64,000 nt of DNA from Mytilus trossulus (lineage: Eukaryota; Mollusca; Bivalvia; Mytilida; Mytilidae). The notes under the pieces are model-generated. The model was not told where the DNA came from. It did not search any database and worked only from the letters and a program-made list of their open reading frames with translations. A program made the position numbers and the translations under genes. Position 1 is the first letter of the stretch. Each line of letters begins with the position of its first letter. The stretch lies in the NCBI RefSeq assembly GCF_036588685.1, contig NC_086376.1, positions 17,416,411 through 17,480,410 of the forward strand, written 5' to 3'. This document shows positions 32,700-45,345 of the stretch, one piece after another.

Positions 32700-33480
32700 G
32701 GACATAATACCCAATCAGCATACTCGTTAGGCCGCAATTCACAATCGGAGAGCTGGTTTCCAACATTTACAAAGACTGCGGTATTGTTTCTCACATCGTT
32801 AAATTCCAAAAACACATATTTTCTTGCCTTGTTAACCAAATCTGTTTCTTTTTTTTTTCGATCTTACAACAAAACCACGTATCGTTTTCAATGACATTAA
32901 ACTTATCAAATCCATATTGTGATGTTGGCTGGTCAATCATCATTCTAAATGCTATAGTCACATCTTCAAACTCCATTAATGTCACCAGCGCAGTTCCCTT
33001 TCCAGCAAACGTGTTATCTTTTAATGCCTAGTGCATTTGAAAGGTCATTGATTGATATATATCTTATACTTTTTCCCTTCCAAATGCAAACCAAAGTTTG
33101 TCTGCCCCTATGTCACGGAATAGCGAAACAGCAATGACATCAGTATCTGTTTGAGTCATGACTCATTTAAGTCTGTGTTTCACCGCATCAGACACATCGA
33201 TCTTGATTCTAGTGTCAGCCTCTTCGTGTAAACATGGTGCTAAACTTGAAACATCATCAAGTGTTGGATAACACTGAACATCCTGAACATTTGTTGCTTC
33301 AACTACCTTGTACTCAAAATTGTATTGAGCAAGCTGCTGTGAATGAAAACTTAAAAGTTCTTTCTTACTGTCGTCATCTCTCAGAAAACTTTGCCAATTT
33401 TGAGAATGTTTTTTATCCTGGATTCGTCAGTGTATTCCCTTTCCCCTAAATGTTGCTCTTGCTTCTTTTAGCAGCTTTCA
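32700..33480 (-). pseudogene. Central remnant of the same transposon-associated protein
   Basis: The minus strand has HTLSNALGIK-like sequence near 33035, then an open stretch at 32985-32791 with MEFEDVTIAFRMMID and GFDKFNVIE, followed by a frameshifted basic segment and NQLSDCELRPNEYADW near 32760-32705. The order (FAGKG, a W/L-x-F-E-D-V-T block, FNVIE) is what I associate with a widespread, uncharacterised animal transposon-linked family having an H-A-F-T-G-C-D-T motif. Function unknown. This copy is broken. Confidence 0.5.
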
Positions 33481-33539
33481 AACTACCAGTATTGCCTATG
33501 TTCACATCCGACACTACATCCACTGTTGTTACAGTTAAA

Positions 33540-34345
33540 AGTGTTTCCGAACGAGTATGATGATTGGGTATTATGTCCTTACCTTAATAAAATACCTTGC
33601 AACTGTAACAAGAGTGAATGAAGTCTTTGGTAAGTATTGTAGTTGTATTAACACATGCTCAGGATATTCTATCTTATCCACCACGTGATGTATTTTAAGT
33701 GTAGCACCATGTTCACATAACGAGACTGACACTTAAATCATGGTGCATGTGTCTGATGCAGTGAAACACGAACTTCAACGAGTCATGATTAACAGTCACT
33801 GATGATGCTGTCAATACTATTTCGCTATTCCGTGACATAGGGGCAGACTAACTATGGATTGTGTTTGGGGAGGCAACAATCTTTGGATTAATATCTATCA
33901 ATGGCCTTTCAAATGCATTAGGCAATGAGTGATCACACACACTTATTTCTGACCCATACCTTTACCGGTTGTGATACGGTTCTCTCTTTGCTTTAAAAGG
34001 AAAAAAAAAGACTGTGCGGGAGACATTGATGGTATTAGAAGATGTGACTTTAACATAAAGAATGATGATTGATCAGCCTTACTCACCGGGGTTTAACTGT
34101 AAGATCGCACAATTTTATCAGATGGAGCTAACATGATAAACAAAGCAAGAAAGTCAATTTTTGCACAAAATGGAAAGCTCATTATAAGTGAGGCTATTCC
34201 CACGACTTGGCCTAGTCTTTTCGAGCATGTAAATTGTGCAATATACTAATGCAGGTGTTTAGTGAGACGAGCTTTGGATTGACTCTTATGCTTCCTAGTC
34301 TAGTCATTAATGGATCGCGAAGGGACACAGAGGGTTCCTTTAAAA
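33540..34345 (+). pseudogene. Right-arm remnant with TFTGCDTV motif
   Basis: Plus strand: NEYDDWVLCP near 33551, SDAVKHELQRVM near 33745-33780, LFRDIGAD near 33820-33845, ISINGLSNALGNE near 33890-33930, THTFTGCDTV at 33952-33981, a decayed T-x-x-x-LEDVT segment near 34025-34055, and VFSETSFGLTLMLPS at about 34254-34300. Frameshifts and stops interrupt it. The order matches the centre and left copies. The TFTGCDTV cysteine-aspartate motif is the most diagnostic piece. Confidence 0.55.
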
Positions 34346-35509
34346 AAAAAAAAGACCTCATCATTTTTTCAGAAAGGATGCCGCGGTCATTTTTAATGTG
34401 GAAAACCGGGTATTCCGTGCACTGCGATGTGTGCATGTGGTAGTGACTGTGAATAAACATGTATTCTTGGCCGAATAGTAGTAATTTTAAATATTTTTTA
34501 ATACTATAGTGATTTCGTTTTGTTTTAATCAATCTATCCAATACTCTACATCGAAGAAATAGATTGAGGACTCATCTTTGAAATTTACGTCATATTTTTA
34601 CCGGAAGTGTCAACTTTATATCTAAACATTTACAATATGCTAGAATAAGTGGTTTTGGGGATAACTTAAAGCCAAAAGTTTAATGACCAAGACAAAATAA
34701 AATGATTTTCTTTACATTTTGAAAAAAGTTGAAATTTGAATAAAAAAAAGATATTTCTATGTCCCCCATTTTGGTTATTCCCGGAAGTAAGGGTTTTTAA
34801 GACATATGTCTTATACATTCTAGCCATCAGAAGCACCAAAGAAAGTTTCCTACACAATGTAATGATAGAAGCAATACGTTTAAACACATTTCAATTACCC
34901 TCCCTAAAAAATGAGCTTATTTAAGTACAATGTCCGCCATGTGGGATTTTAACCGGAAGTGGGGTTTCTGAAGACATCTTATCTATTTAATTTATCCAAA
35001 AGTAGTAAAAAACAAAGGTCTGTACCAAATATTATGATAGTAGCATGATAATAACACATTTTTACACGCTAGCCTTCGATATTGGGCTGATTTAAGTATG
35101 ACGTCCGCCATTTTGGATTTTACCGGAAGTGAGACATTTTTTTCAAATGCCTCCCTATCTGAAATAAAAGAGTAATAGTTGAGGAAGGTCTATGCCAAAT
35201 TTCATGCTTGTAACAGGATGTGCACATTTTTTCACAAAGCCGCCGGACTAGAGATGCTATCACAGCATAATATCTCCGAAAAGAAATTGATTGTATTGTC
35301 TAACATAACATAACCTAATGAATGACGTTTATAGTGAATTGATTTTTTTTTCAAAGTCAAGTATTTTTTTAAAAAATTAACACTTTAAAATAAATCGATT
35401 CTTATCCTACATTATATTCCTAGCATGTTTACGATTGATGAATGCATATATCAAAAATCTGTTGATACCTTTTGCTCTAACAACGTAAATTGTGAATTTT
35501 TAGAATGTG

Positions 35510-36505
35510 TGTAGACTGATTAAAAAAATATATGGTTTCTATAAACTTATGCCTGTAATAAGGGATACATTAGGTAATTCCGGTTTGGTGAAGGTCAAGT
35601 CCGATCTCAATTGAGTGGTTCATATATTAACATTGAACAAAAATATATAGCTTCTATGTACGTATCTGTACACTTTCTTAAACGTTTAAGAAATTAAACA
35701 CTTGAGATAGGATGAACAGATGTGCCTTTTATAAGTAAGTATAATTTGTGGTTGCTTATGCCATCAGTTTAATCCAGTAAGATCAGAACCATTGATAGTT
35801 TAAAAGTTTTAAAATTAAGGAATCAATGACAGCAATGTCTTTATTACAAAGTATAAGATCAAAACGTCCTTTTTTCTACCGAAAATGCATGTATTCTCAG
35901 TTTGTGCATATATCTTGCCAGTACCATGTTAATGATCTCGAACTGCAGTCATTGACAGCAGTTTGTGTAACCCCCAACTGAAAACGTAGTAAACAAATGT
36001 TTATTAAGAAGTGATCAGTGTAATATGTATATATATATGCAACCAAATGACCATTTATGAGTTCAAAACACCAAGAGGTCATTGCACGTCTACTTGGCAA
36101 AATTAAATGGTGCAAACAAGCTATTTTATTAACATAAAAACGTGTTATTGAGATTGGTAAATTGGCAACAAATGATTTAGGATTGCAGTTTAAAAAGGTG
36201 TAAACAAGATAATTTGGCTATTGGAGGAAAGTTGAAAAAAATTATGATTTTCAAAATTTGTAGGGCACTTTGCAAAACTGCTAGAAGTGCTACTTCCATG
36301 TGACTTTTTTTTCGTGTAAATAAGAGATGAAGGGGAAATCCGACAAGCAGAGTCTGTGTCCTCACGCACTACCAAAGATAAATCACGTTTTTCGTTCTGT
36401 CAAACGCATACAAGACTATATCATAGTACTCAACAGTAGTTGCATAAAAAGTCCACCGTCTTTTTGAGTCGATAGTAGCAAACCTAAACGGATGGCGCAT
36501 GTGAA
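35510..36505. other. No gene seen
   Basis: AT-rich. A short (AT)n run lies near 36027-36040. The small minus-strand frames at 35897-36115 and 36177-36375 overlap each other in different frames and look like chance. Confidence 0.45.
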
Positions 36506-36514
36506 ATAGGACCT

Positions 36515-36710
36515 GCCTACCCTTCCGGAGCAACTGAGACCTTAGTTTTTGGTGGGGTAAGTGTTGTCTATTTTTTATATTTTTCTATGTTTTGTCATGT
36601 GTACTACTGTTTGTCTGTTGTTTTTTTTTTCATTTTTAGCCATGGCGTTGTCAGTTTATTTTCGATTATGAGTTTGACTGTCCTTCTGGTATTTTTTTGT
36701 CCCTTTTTTG
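36515..36710 (+). mobile_element. Retroelement 3'-module fragment
   Basis: CCTACCCTTCCGGAGCAACTGAG, TTTTTGGTGGGGTAAGTGTTG, TTGTCATGTGTACTACTG, AGCCATGGCGTTGTCAG and GAGTTTGACTGTCC. Solo copy without reverse-transcriptase sequence. Confidence 0.8.
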
Positions 36711-36714
36711 CCCG

Positions 36715-37685
36715 TGTAGCATTATAATGCCTATTTGAAGATTTTCTATATATGGACATTTCAATGACATGAAAATGGTGATACAATTCAACATGCGTCT
36801 TTGATACGGTGTGAATTTGTATAGTGTTAGACTGTTCCTTTCCTTTCTAAAATCGATACGAAATTAACAAATTGCACCTCGAAAGCATATTTGGCAAAAC
36901 ATGCTTACATTGTAACACATGTTTGATTTTTAACAAATAAAACAACAAAATTATGAATATTCCAATATTGCTCGTAAGCCTTTACTTGGTCCTTTACAGA
37001 CGCAGGTGCTGTAATTCGTGGTTTAGCATTGCAGCTTCATGTTATTTATCGACTGATAAGAATGAAACTAAAGTACGACGTTCATGTTTTACCAACAAAA
37101 TAGGAGTGGCAATGGCATAGTAAGATAACATATTGTTAAATATTGTCTTAATCTATATTAGTATTCGTATACCAATTACAGTAGACCATGATAACAGAAG
37201 CACGACATATTGATTAATAACATTCTTAAGGTCTAAGGTTTTAACTTTCATCTGCAATATTCACGAATTATTTTGACAATACCCTATCCACGGTTCGCAT
37301 TTTACGATGATGTTTTACCACTCTTCAAGAAAATGCTATGTGTGTGTGTCACAATCGGAGAATCATTTGGTAACTCTTTTGATTAAATTATAATAAAGCT
37401 ATACATATTCTTTTGATGAATGAGTTTATGCTTACATATGGATGCCGATATAAGAGTTGTTATATACATTCGTTGCAGCCTAGAGAGTACACAACATAAC
37501 ATTGACAAGAACCGTGCACATGAATGATATTGTATTGTATGTGTCTTATTTCAACAGACTTAAACAGTTGTTTTGCACTGGCAAGAACCGGTGTGTTCTA
37601 GTTTAAGGATTATACCTTTATCCTTGAACATTTATCACAAAAGTGCAACCACTGTTTCGAGCCTAGGGAAAGAACATTATATTTT
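36715..37685. other. No gene seen
   Basis: Unique AT-rich sequence. A (TG)n run lies at 37340-37349. Nothing coding is supported. Confidence 0.45.
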
Positions 37686-37689
37686 TTGA

Positions 37690-38262
37690 AGCGAGGAATA
37701 GGGCAAAACGGTTTTGTGTGTTTTGTTCACGCATCGTTGTAAATATATTGGAGTTTGATGCAACTGTCATACCATTGTATGTTTGATGTGTACGGATTGA
37801 TTGCTTAGTCTTAGAGGCATGATTTTTTTATTAATTGTTAATGGCTTTGAACTAGCTGTCAGATAACTACGTGTACTCTCAGATCTGTTCATTGGGTCTT
37901 TTTGTGTCGGGATATATAAGTACCCGGCTATGTCCACTTGTATTTTTTGACTATCTGATGAGTAAAGCTTTTCCCAAGTCAGGAGCCTGTTATTCAGTGG
38001 TTGTCGTTTGTTTATGTTTTACATATTTGTTTTTCGTTCATTTATTTACATAAATAAGGCTGTTAGTTTTCTCGTTTGAATTGTTCTACATTGTCTTATC
38101 GGGGCCGTTTATAGCTGACTATATGCGGTATGGTCTTTGCTCATTGTTGAAGGCGGTACGGTGACCTATAATTGTTAATGTTTGTGTCATTTTGGTCTTT
38201 TGTAGATAGTTGTCTTATTGGCAATCATACCACATCATCTTTTTTATATACCATTGAGAGGT
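37690..38262 (+). repeat. Long dispersed repeat R7 with SINE-like tail
   Basis: Landmarks: GCATCGTTGTAAATATATTGG at 37732, AGCTGTCAGATAACTACGTG at 37853, GTCAGGAGCCTGTTATTCAG at 37978, CTGTTAGTTTTCTCG at 38060, ATCGGGGCCGTTTATAGCTG at 38098, TTGTTGAAGGCGGTACGG at 38143, and tail TTGTCTTATTGGCAATCATACC at 38210. Reverse relatives are at 58750-59075 and 40560-40690. The tail resembles that of R2, suggesting a common 3' end. Confidence 0.7.
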
Positions 38263-38264
38263 TT

Positions 38265-38400
38265 ATCGCTATAAAACAAGGTTCAATCCACCATTTTCTA
38301 CATACGATAATGTCTGTACCAAGTTAGGGAATATGACAGTTGTTATCCATTCGTTTGATGCGTTTGAGCTTTAGATTTTGCCATTTTATTAGGACTTATA
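38265..38400 (+). repeat. Repeat R3 copy
   Basis: CTATAAAACAAGGTTCAATCC, CACCATTTTCTACATACG, TGACAGTTGTTATCCATTCG and TTTGATGCGTTTGAGC, as at 4165-4290. Confidence 0.65.
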
Positions 38401-38800
38401 TCTATAAATTGACTATGAGGGTCGGTTGAAAACAAAAGTTTGTGACAAAATAGAAGATTTAAGCTTCTTATTGTTACCTTTTCTATATTAAACTAAGAGA
38501 TCCAACTGGAGAATTTGTAGTCATCACTTCGTAAATATGAAGGACGCGATCACGCATTGGTTGAACGTTATGGAATATTCGTTATACAGATGATATCGGA
38601 CATGTTCCGTATGTCATAACTACAATCCCCTTCCTTTTTCACGAATATGACCTATAAATTAGTCTATTTACCGAGTTTGTAACAACATGAGCAAAACGAC
38701 GGGTACCATATTAGAAGCAGGATCTGCTTCCCCTTTCGTAACACATGAAATCATATCTATTTTTTGGTGGGGTCCGTGTTGTTTTTGTTACCCTATTTGT
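38395..38800 (+). mobile_element. 3' end of a Penelope-like element (copy 4)
   Basis: Begins within the C-terminal part (AATTGACTATGAGGGTCGGTTG encodes the EIDNEGRL-like word). It continues through decayed KFYGRHH (near 38530) and the MISDMF region (near 38590), then the post-coding segment GTAACTACAATCCC..., GAGCAGGATCTGC and TTTTTTGGTGGGGTCCGTG. No intact frame. Confidence 0.7.
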
Positions 38801-39921
38801 TCATGCATCATGTTGTCAGTATAATGGAAATTACACGTCTTTATACATACCTACTTTATCAAGGTTTCAAGACTGTAAATTTTGGCATCAAATTCAAGAA
38901 AACACAAATTGAAAACTCAAGATGGTGTTTTTGGTAAAACTATTGATAACTTGTTACACCTTATTACACACATCTTCGTCATGATGGACTATGTTAGACA
39001 AATGCTACTTTTTAACCCAAATAAGGAATTTTCAATTAGCCATGCAGTGCCGACGACAGAAAAAGAAGTCATAGACTCTTGCAAGTTGAACATTTTGTGA
39101 ACATCTTTTCATTAAAAAGTTCAGTTTATACAAGTTCTACCTAAAGGTTAACAATTGTGCCATAACAATAATTACCCTAAAGAAAAAGGTACTTTTGTAA
39201 GTAGTGTCCCTGGATCTTTTCACAAGAATTTTCATCACAAGAGTAAGATTTCATAGAGGAAAAAATCTTTCTATGTTCCTCTAGTTAAAATTTATGTATG
39301 TAATACTGCCAGAATCTCAATTTACTTCAAACTGTTGTGCTTTATATCTATTAATACTTTTTAATGATGTCTTGTATAAAAAGTCATAAGTATTACATAA
39401 TTTCAATTTGTTCAGTGTAACCTGATATCCCATGATTTTTATTCTCTTAAAACGTCCATATAGCATGATGTTTTGTCATTCTGAACACAAAAAAAAGTCC
39501 ACATGAGCTACTTCCTTACAGTGAACATATGAAAAAATGCCCTATGCAGGTTGCAGTCTTGTAATTGATTCCTCAATAGGCTTACATGCAAAACAGCTGA
39601 TGTTTAAAAATGAAGAAATGAAAAAAGTTGTATAGAAAAACAATCATGATAACTATCATGTATGGAATAATATATAGTTACTTTAAACCATTGCAATTTA
39701 AGAATTTCACTATAAACAAGCATGGCAAGTTCTTTATTTAGAATTTTTTTTTGAAAAATTACAGTCTTATTTAACTGTTTTCACTCTTCATTTATTATTA
39801 ATCCGTCTGTTATTATAGATGATTTAAAAATAATTCAACATAACATCTCTGGAATGTGATTCTCACGGTTCCAGATTAGGATAGCCACAGTCTTTGATAA
39901 TCAGAGACCTTAATATTGAGA

Positions 39922-39968
39922 ATGGCATAAGGAATGTGTCAAATGGACAACAATCCGACATTGTTTGA
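39922..39968 (+). repeat. Short R4 fragment
   Basis: GAGAATGGCATAAGGAATG, then GTCAAATGGACAACAATCCGAC, a decayed R4 core. Confidence 0.55.
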
Positions 39969-40559
39969 AGCGGATATATTAAACCTACAAAGGTCTAAAG
40001 AACCTGTAGGACATTCCATGCTAATCTGCATGCTTTTGCCGCTACATTTTTTACATATGATTAACATTTGTTGTTAAAAAAAGAATAACAGAAATATTGT
40101 GACACTGTTTGCTTGCGTAGTACATAACCATATGTTGATCTGTTGAAAAAAATATCTTTGTTTGTTTGACTGTCGTAGTCAGTTGGTAGTATGTTTACAC
40201 AGTTGCTCCTGACCCCAATAAATCCATCGACCAGTTATTTATACTTCAATTGTTAAAATAAAATAACGGAACAAGGAAACTTGGTGGTGTTTTGTTATTT
40301 TGTTATAATGCATTAATAGTTAAAAGTCACATTAACAAGAACTATGCAATACGCTTTAATCCTAAGTAATTAGAACACCTGATTAAGTACTCTGATTGTT
40401 AAAAGCAGCAATCCCCTTTCAAGACAATCGTGTTTGCACACACAATTTTCATATATTCCAGACTTTTGGATAGAAAATCAAAATATGCAGGTACTATTGA
40501 TCTGCAACATTAAAATTGAATACAAGAGACAAAAAGGAGATAGACATTAACAACTATAA

Positions 40560-40690
40560 GTCATCGTACGGCTTTCAGCAATAAGCAAATCCCATACCGC
40601 AAATAATAGGCCCCGATATGACAATGTAAAACTATTTAAACGCGAAAACTAACGGCCTTATTTATATAGAAATAGTTCTTAACTGAAACT
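40560..40690 (-). repeat. R7 fragment
   Basis: Reverse-orientation words CAATAAGCAAATCCCATACCG, AGGCCCCGATATGACAATG and GAAAACTAACGGCCTTATTTA match the complement of 38055-38140. Confidence 0.65.
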
Positions 40691-43254
40691 ATTGTCGATT
40701 TCTAGGAGACAGGTTTTAAAACTGTATTCGTGGTATCCGTTTATTTAAGCTTCACCGTACCGATGCATTTAATGTACTCACTACATGTACCAGTCTTGTA
40801 TTACAACTCCAATTTCCGGTGCATGTCAAAACATGGAGGGAAACAAAATAGTGCATTTTTTTCTGAATTTTTTTTCTGACCTCAATTTTTACTGTTTGAT
40901 TATAGGTTTATGCTGAATTGAAACATATATATATAGACTTTAAAAAAAATCTTGCATCTTTTGGGGATATCAATCCAGGAAAGTGGAAGGATATCATGTT
41001 TACTGGAAGTGGTGCGGCCTAGTAAAAATAGCAAAGAGAAAGTAGAAAAAAAAATGTTTTGACTTCAGGATTGCGTAACTTTTTATTCTTCGTGGCAACA
41101 CCCTCTTTTTTTCGATTAAATCACAATTTCACATTAGTACATACATGATATGAACATGATTTTTTTTCTATGTAGCATTTTTTATTTTTTTATTTTCAAA
41201 GATCAGCTGTTTAGCATGTAAGCCTATGGAGCAGTCAATTTCAAGATTGCAACCTGCATAGGGTAATTTTTTCATATGTTCACTGCAAGGAAGTTGCTCA
41301 TGTGGACTTATGTGTGCCCAGAATGATAAAACATCATGATTTAAGAACGTTTTAAGAGAAAAAAATTATGGGGTATCAAGTTACACTGAAAAAACTGAAA
41401 TTATGTAATAATTATGCATTTTCATACTAGACACCATTCAAAAGTATTAATAGATATAAAGCACAACAGTTTGAGGCAAATTGAGATTTTGATGGTATTA
41501 CATACATGATTTTCAATTAAAAAGAAGATAGAAAGATTTTTTTCTCAATGAATTCTTCTTCTTATGATGCAATTTTTAGTTGCACAGTTTTATTGAAAAT
41601 AAGAGCAAAGTTGAAGAGACAGCTACATTCAAAAGTACTGTTTTTTCTTTAGGGTTATGATTTTCATGGCTCAATTGTTGACATTTAGGTAGAATATGTA
41701 TAAAATGAACTTTTGGTGAAAAGATTTTCATAAAATGTTCATTTTTTATGAGTCTATACTTCTTTTCCTGTCTGCGGCACTGCATGGTTAATTGAAATTT
41801 CCATATTTGGGTTAAAAATTTGTTTAAAAAGTAGAATTTTTCTAAAACTATCCATCATGACATGAATTTTTGTGATTATGTGTGACAAGTAATCAATATT
41901 CTAACCAAAAACACTAACTTGAGTATTCATTTTGTTTTTTCTTGAATTTTATTTCAAATTTTATATGCATTGGTGGGTCAAGTACAGTCTAAAAACCATG
42001 ATATAGTAGGCATGTATAAAGACCAGTATAGTCAAACAAGAGAAAGGTATGGTCTTTCTTGGGTCCAGATAGTTGTATTGTAGCAAATTCTTCAATATGA
42101 AAAAGTTTTGGGTAGTTTTTCAATTTTGACTTAAACAAGAGGCCCACTTGGATAGATTTCATTGAAAAAAGGGGGAGGGGTAAACTATTGAATGTGGTTC
42201 ATTTAAATCGGAGGAGAAAAATAAAAATAATAAATAAGAATACTCTTCTAGCTCCACAGTATCCAAATAATAGAAAAAACATTCATAAAGATACACTAGA
42301 ATGAGATTTACAGATCATTTAGTAGACATGACTGATTTCCAAATTTTGCCTGTTTTCAGAAAGGGGTACTGCTTAAATAGGGGGGTTATTTTCATTAATA
42401 TAGCCAAACAGTTCTAATAATGGCACTTGTTATGTTCAGATATGGCTACTTAATGAAACTAAGTAAATGAATTATTTTTTTAAGACATTTCATGAATGTT
42501 ATAGGTACCAGTCTTGTATCACAACTCCAATTTCCGCTGCATGTCAAAACATGGAGGGAAACAAAATAGTGATTTTTTTTCTGATTTTTTTTCTGAACTC
42601 AATCTTTACTGTTTGATTATAGGTTTATGCTGAATTGAAACATATATATAGACTTTTAAAAAAATCTTGCATCTTTTGGGGATATCAATCCAGGAAAGTG
42701 GAAGGATATCATGTTTACTGGAAGTGGTACGGCCTAGTAAAAATAGCAAAGAGAAAGTAGAAAAAAAAATGTTTTGACTTCAGGATTGCGTAACTTTTTA
42801 TTCTTCGTGGCAACACCCTCTTTTTTTTTTTTTTTATTAAATCACAATTTCACATTAGTACATACATGATATGAACATGAAATTTTTTTTCTATGTAGCA
42901 TTTTTTATTTTTTTATTTTCAAAAATCAGCTGTTTAGCATGTAAGCCTATGGAGCAGTCAATTACAAGACTGCAACCTACAGAGTTTAAATAGAAGAAGC
43001 CATATTGACAGGGATGATTCATAGTTATCACAAACGTTATTGTAAACTATGGTAGCCACTGTCTTTAACATTGTTTTCACTATTCTATCTGTAAACTTTT
43101 GTCTGCATTCGTTATACAAGTTACCCTTGTACCGGTTTCCTCCATCAATACAAAATAAGCGTCACAAAATATAACAGTAGTGCACAACAATTCTGTTATA
43201 GATTAATCTACCAATCAATCAATTGAGGTAAATTTGAACTATTTTATGTCTAAA

Positions 43255-43485
43255 TATGAAATAAAATTGAGAATGGAAATGGGGAATGTGTCAAAGAGAC
43301 AACAACCCGACCAAATAAAAAAACAACAGCAGAAGGTCACCAACAGGTCTTCAATGTAGCGAGAAATTCCCGCACCCGGAGGCGTCCTTCAGCTGGCCCC
43401 TAAACAAATATATACTAGTTCAGTGATAATGAACGCCATACTAATTTCCAAATTGTACACAAGAAACTAAAATTAAAAGAATAAT
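43255..43485 (+). repeat. Dispersed repeat R4, independent copy
   Basis: The cleanest R4 copy in the window: GAAATAAAATTGAGAATGG, GTGTCAAAGAGACAACAACC, AGAAGGTCACCAACAGGTC, GCGAGAAATTCCCGCACC, CTGGCCCCTAAAC and ACTAGTTCAGTGATAATG. Length about 225 bases. It ends in AAACTAAAATTAAAAG. Confidence 0.8.
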
Positions 43486-43489
43486 GTAT

Positions 43490-45340
43490 ACATGTAACAT
43501 GTAATATTTCAAATGCAATTAAATAGTACTTAAGGAGGCTCGCGGGTACAAAAATTTCAGCGAAAAAATTAAACATTTGTTTTTTCATTACATTTTTCTT
43601 TTATTACATTATTATTTATTACTTTATGATATAGTACAAAAATCAACCAATAAATCGATTTGATTTGGCTCCAGATGACTTTTAAAATATCTATATCATT
43701 GCAAAAGCACAAAATTATCTCCCTTTGATTAAAAAAAATGCATTTTCTGGCAATAAAATCGAAATATCTTTTTTAATTCATCGGTTACCTATATTTTTTT
43801 ATTATCGTTTTCAAATAAGCTGTACATAATATACTAAATAATTGTAAAATTTAAGCAATTTCTGTAATTTAGTTATTTTTTTTATTTCGACATTACCTCT
43901 ATTTCTCCTATTAGTTCAACAGAAAAAAAAACTTTTAAAAATTGTAAGCCTCTTTGGAAGGCACATTGTGAGCGTAAATGATCGGTGACCCCATTTGTTC
44001 ATTTTATTTTTCTATTAGGTATAAGATAAAGTTCATTTATAGAAAAATATAGAGAAATCCTTTATTTAATAAAAAAAAAATGATTTAGACCGGCGAGCTC
44101 CCTCGCGAATATACTTACAAATTTTACGCTCATATTTAATAGTTGTAACAATGTATGGTAGATTGTAAAAATAGCATTGTATTGCATTACATGCAGATAT
44201 AAGAAACCAATGCCAGAGTCTATGTATTTGTATTTGTATTCTTGTATGCATGCGCAAACTATGGATTGGCGTTATTATATATGTTACATGTTACTGATTA
44301 CTGCACTTAAACATATCCACCTTTGCAATTGAAACTTAGCTATAAAAAAGAAGTTAGGACGAATCTAAATCCATTTATAATTTACTCCAATTCATTTCTT
44401 AACAAAATATGAGATATTTATTGTGCCTAATTTAAACCTGGTAGTTAAAACAGTCATCTTCGAATTGTTGACGTATTTCATTAAATGCCAATTTGAAGGT
44501 GGTGTGAAAATTAATGATACCATAAGTATAAGATATACAAGATTGAGAAACTTTTCTGTTTTATCGTTTTATTAGCTCTTTACTAAATGTTTTGTAAATG
44601 TGATTATTTACAAGGTATCCTTTTTATAAACATATTCCTCTGAAAGGTTAATACATTGTACTATGAAGAAACTTTGTTTTATAGCTCCTCCGGATCTATA
44701 CTCAACTTTTGATTGACCCTAAGTTAGTTAATTTATGGTAAAATGTTCTCGAAAATATTGTTTGATATAAATTCAGAAAAGAATAGACCGTTGGACGACT
44801 AAATTTATATATTGATTTTTAATTTTCTTTTTAGCGTGAAAACAAACTTGAAAACCTAGTTGTGACTTTACTTTGTGCGTTACTATTATTCAGCTAATAG
44901 AAATATTTCAAATTCGTCGGTACTACTTATTTCACAAATCAACTAAACACACTAATTGATTAAAAATTGTAGTATAACGTGGAACACTAAAATTATTATG
45001 GGTGCCTCAGTTCAATTTTGTATATCTACGATGTTATGCTACCACAGTTTTGGACGGACCAAATTTATGTCACGTTAACCAATGAAATCTGCTTTGGCTG
45101 CTCGTACAATAAAACAATACAACGGATCTGTTAACAACATTTCATAAAGTTAAGCTTGCTTTAAAACGAGGTTTAACGCCCAATTTTAAACCCTGTACTA
45201 AGTCAGCAATATTAAAAAAACATTCATCACTATTAGTTCTATTAGATTCTTGAACATTCCTTCAGGTTTGACATCTTTTACAGACTCTCCCCTTGATATA
45301 TTATGAGCAGTAATCATTGGTAATTTACTGTTTCCTTAAT
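43490..45340. other. No gene seen; possible decayed repeat at 43540-44100
   Basis: The start AGGAGGCTCGCGGGTAC (43531) and the later GACCGGCGAGCTCCCTCGCG (44088) are GC-rich islands in AT-rich DNA and loosely complementary in part. They may be the ends of an old element. No gene is supported; the 63-codon minus frame at 44066-44257 has no recognisable motif. Confidence 0.4.
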
Positions 45341-45345
45341 TTAAA

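Larger units (their letters stand above)
31119..35506. mobile_element. 4.4 kb imperfect palindrome (foldback-like element)
   Basis: The left end ATTCTAAAAATTCACAATTT (31119) is mirrored at 35487-35506. The arms pair inward: 31265-31880 with 34640-35250, 31910-32110 with 34340-34510, 32140-32340 with 34090-34290, and 32350-32735 with 33550-33940. The centre (about 32740-33545) holds a third copy, tandem to the left arm on the minus strand. Each copy carries remnants of one protein-coding sequence. It directly abuts the retroelement fragment at its left. No target-site duplication was recognised. Confidence 0.75.
38882..42985. repeat. Inverted and direct repeat cluster
   Basis: The left arm 38885-39640 pairs with 41165-41940 in inverted orientation (ACCATGCAGTGCCG, AGCCTATGGAGCAGTC/TAGGCTTACATGC, ACCCTAAAGAAAAA). 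The segment 40790-41270 recurs directly at 42505-42985 (ACCAGTCTTGTATYACAACTCC, AACATGGAGGGAAACAAAATAG, TTCATGTTTACTGGAAGTGG). The arms differ by many substitutions. No coding capacity is recognisable; the 72-codon (38882) and 69-codon (41576) frames are the two arms read from opposite sides. Probably nested copies of one non-autonomous element. Confidence 0.65.

Noticed and set aside
34212-34541. 109-codon minus-strand frame and its plus-strand overlap at 34234
   Set aside because: Both lie in the palindrome arm. The plus-strand reading belongs to the decayed TFTGCDTV protein, and the minus frame is its shadow.
36177-36375. Two overlapping minus-strand frames
   Set aside because: Same DNA in two frames, low-complexity peptides, no homologue in the window.
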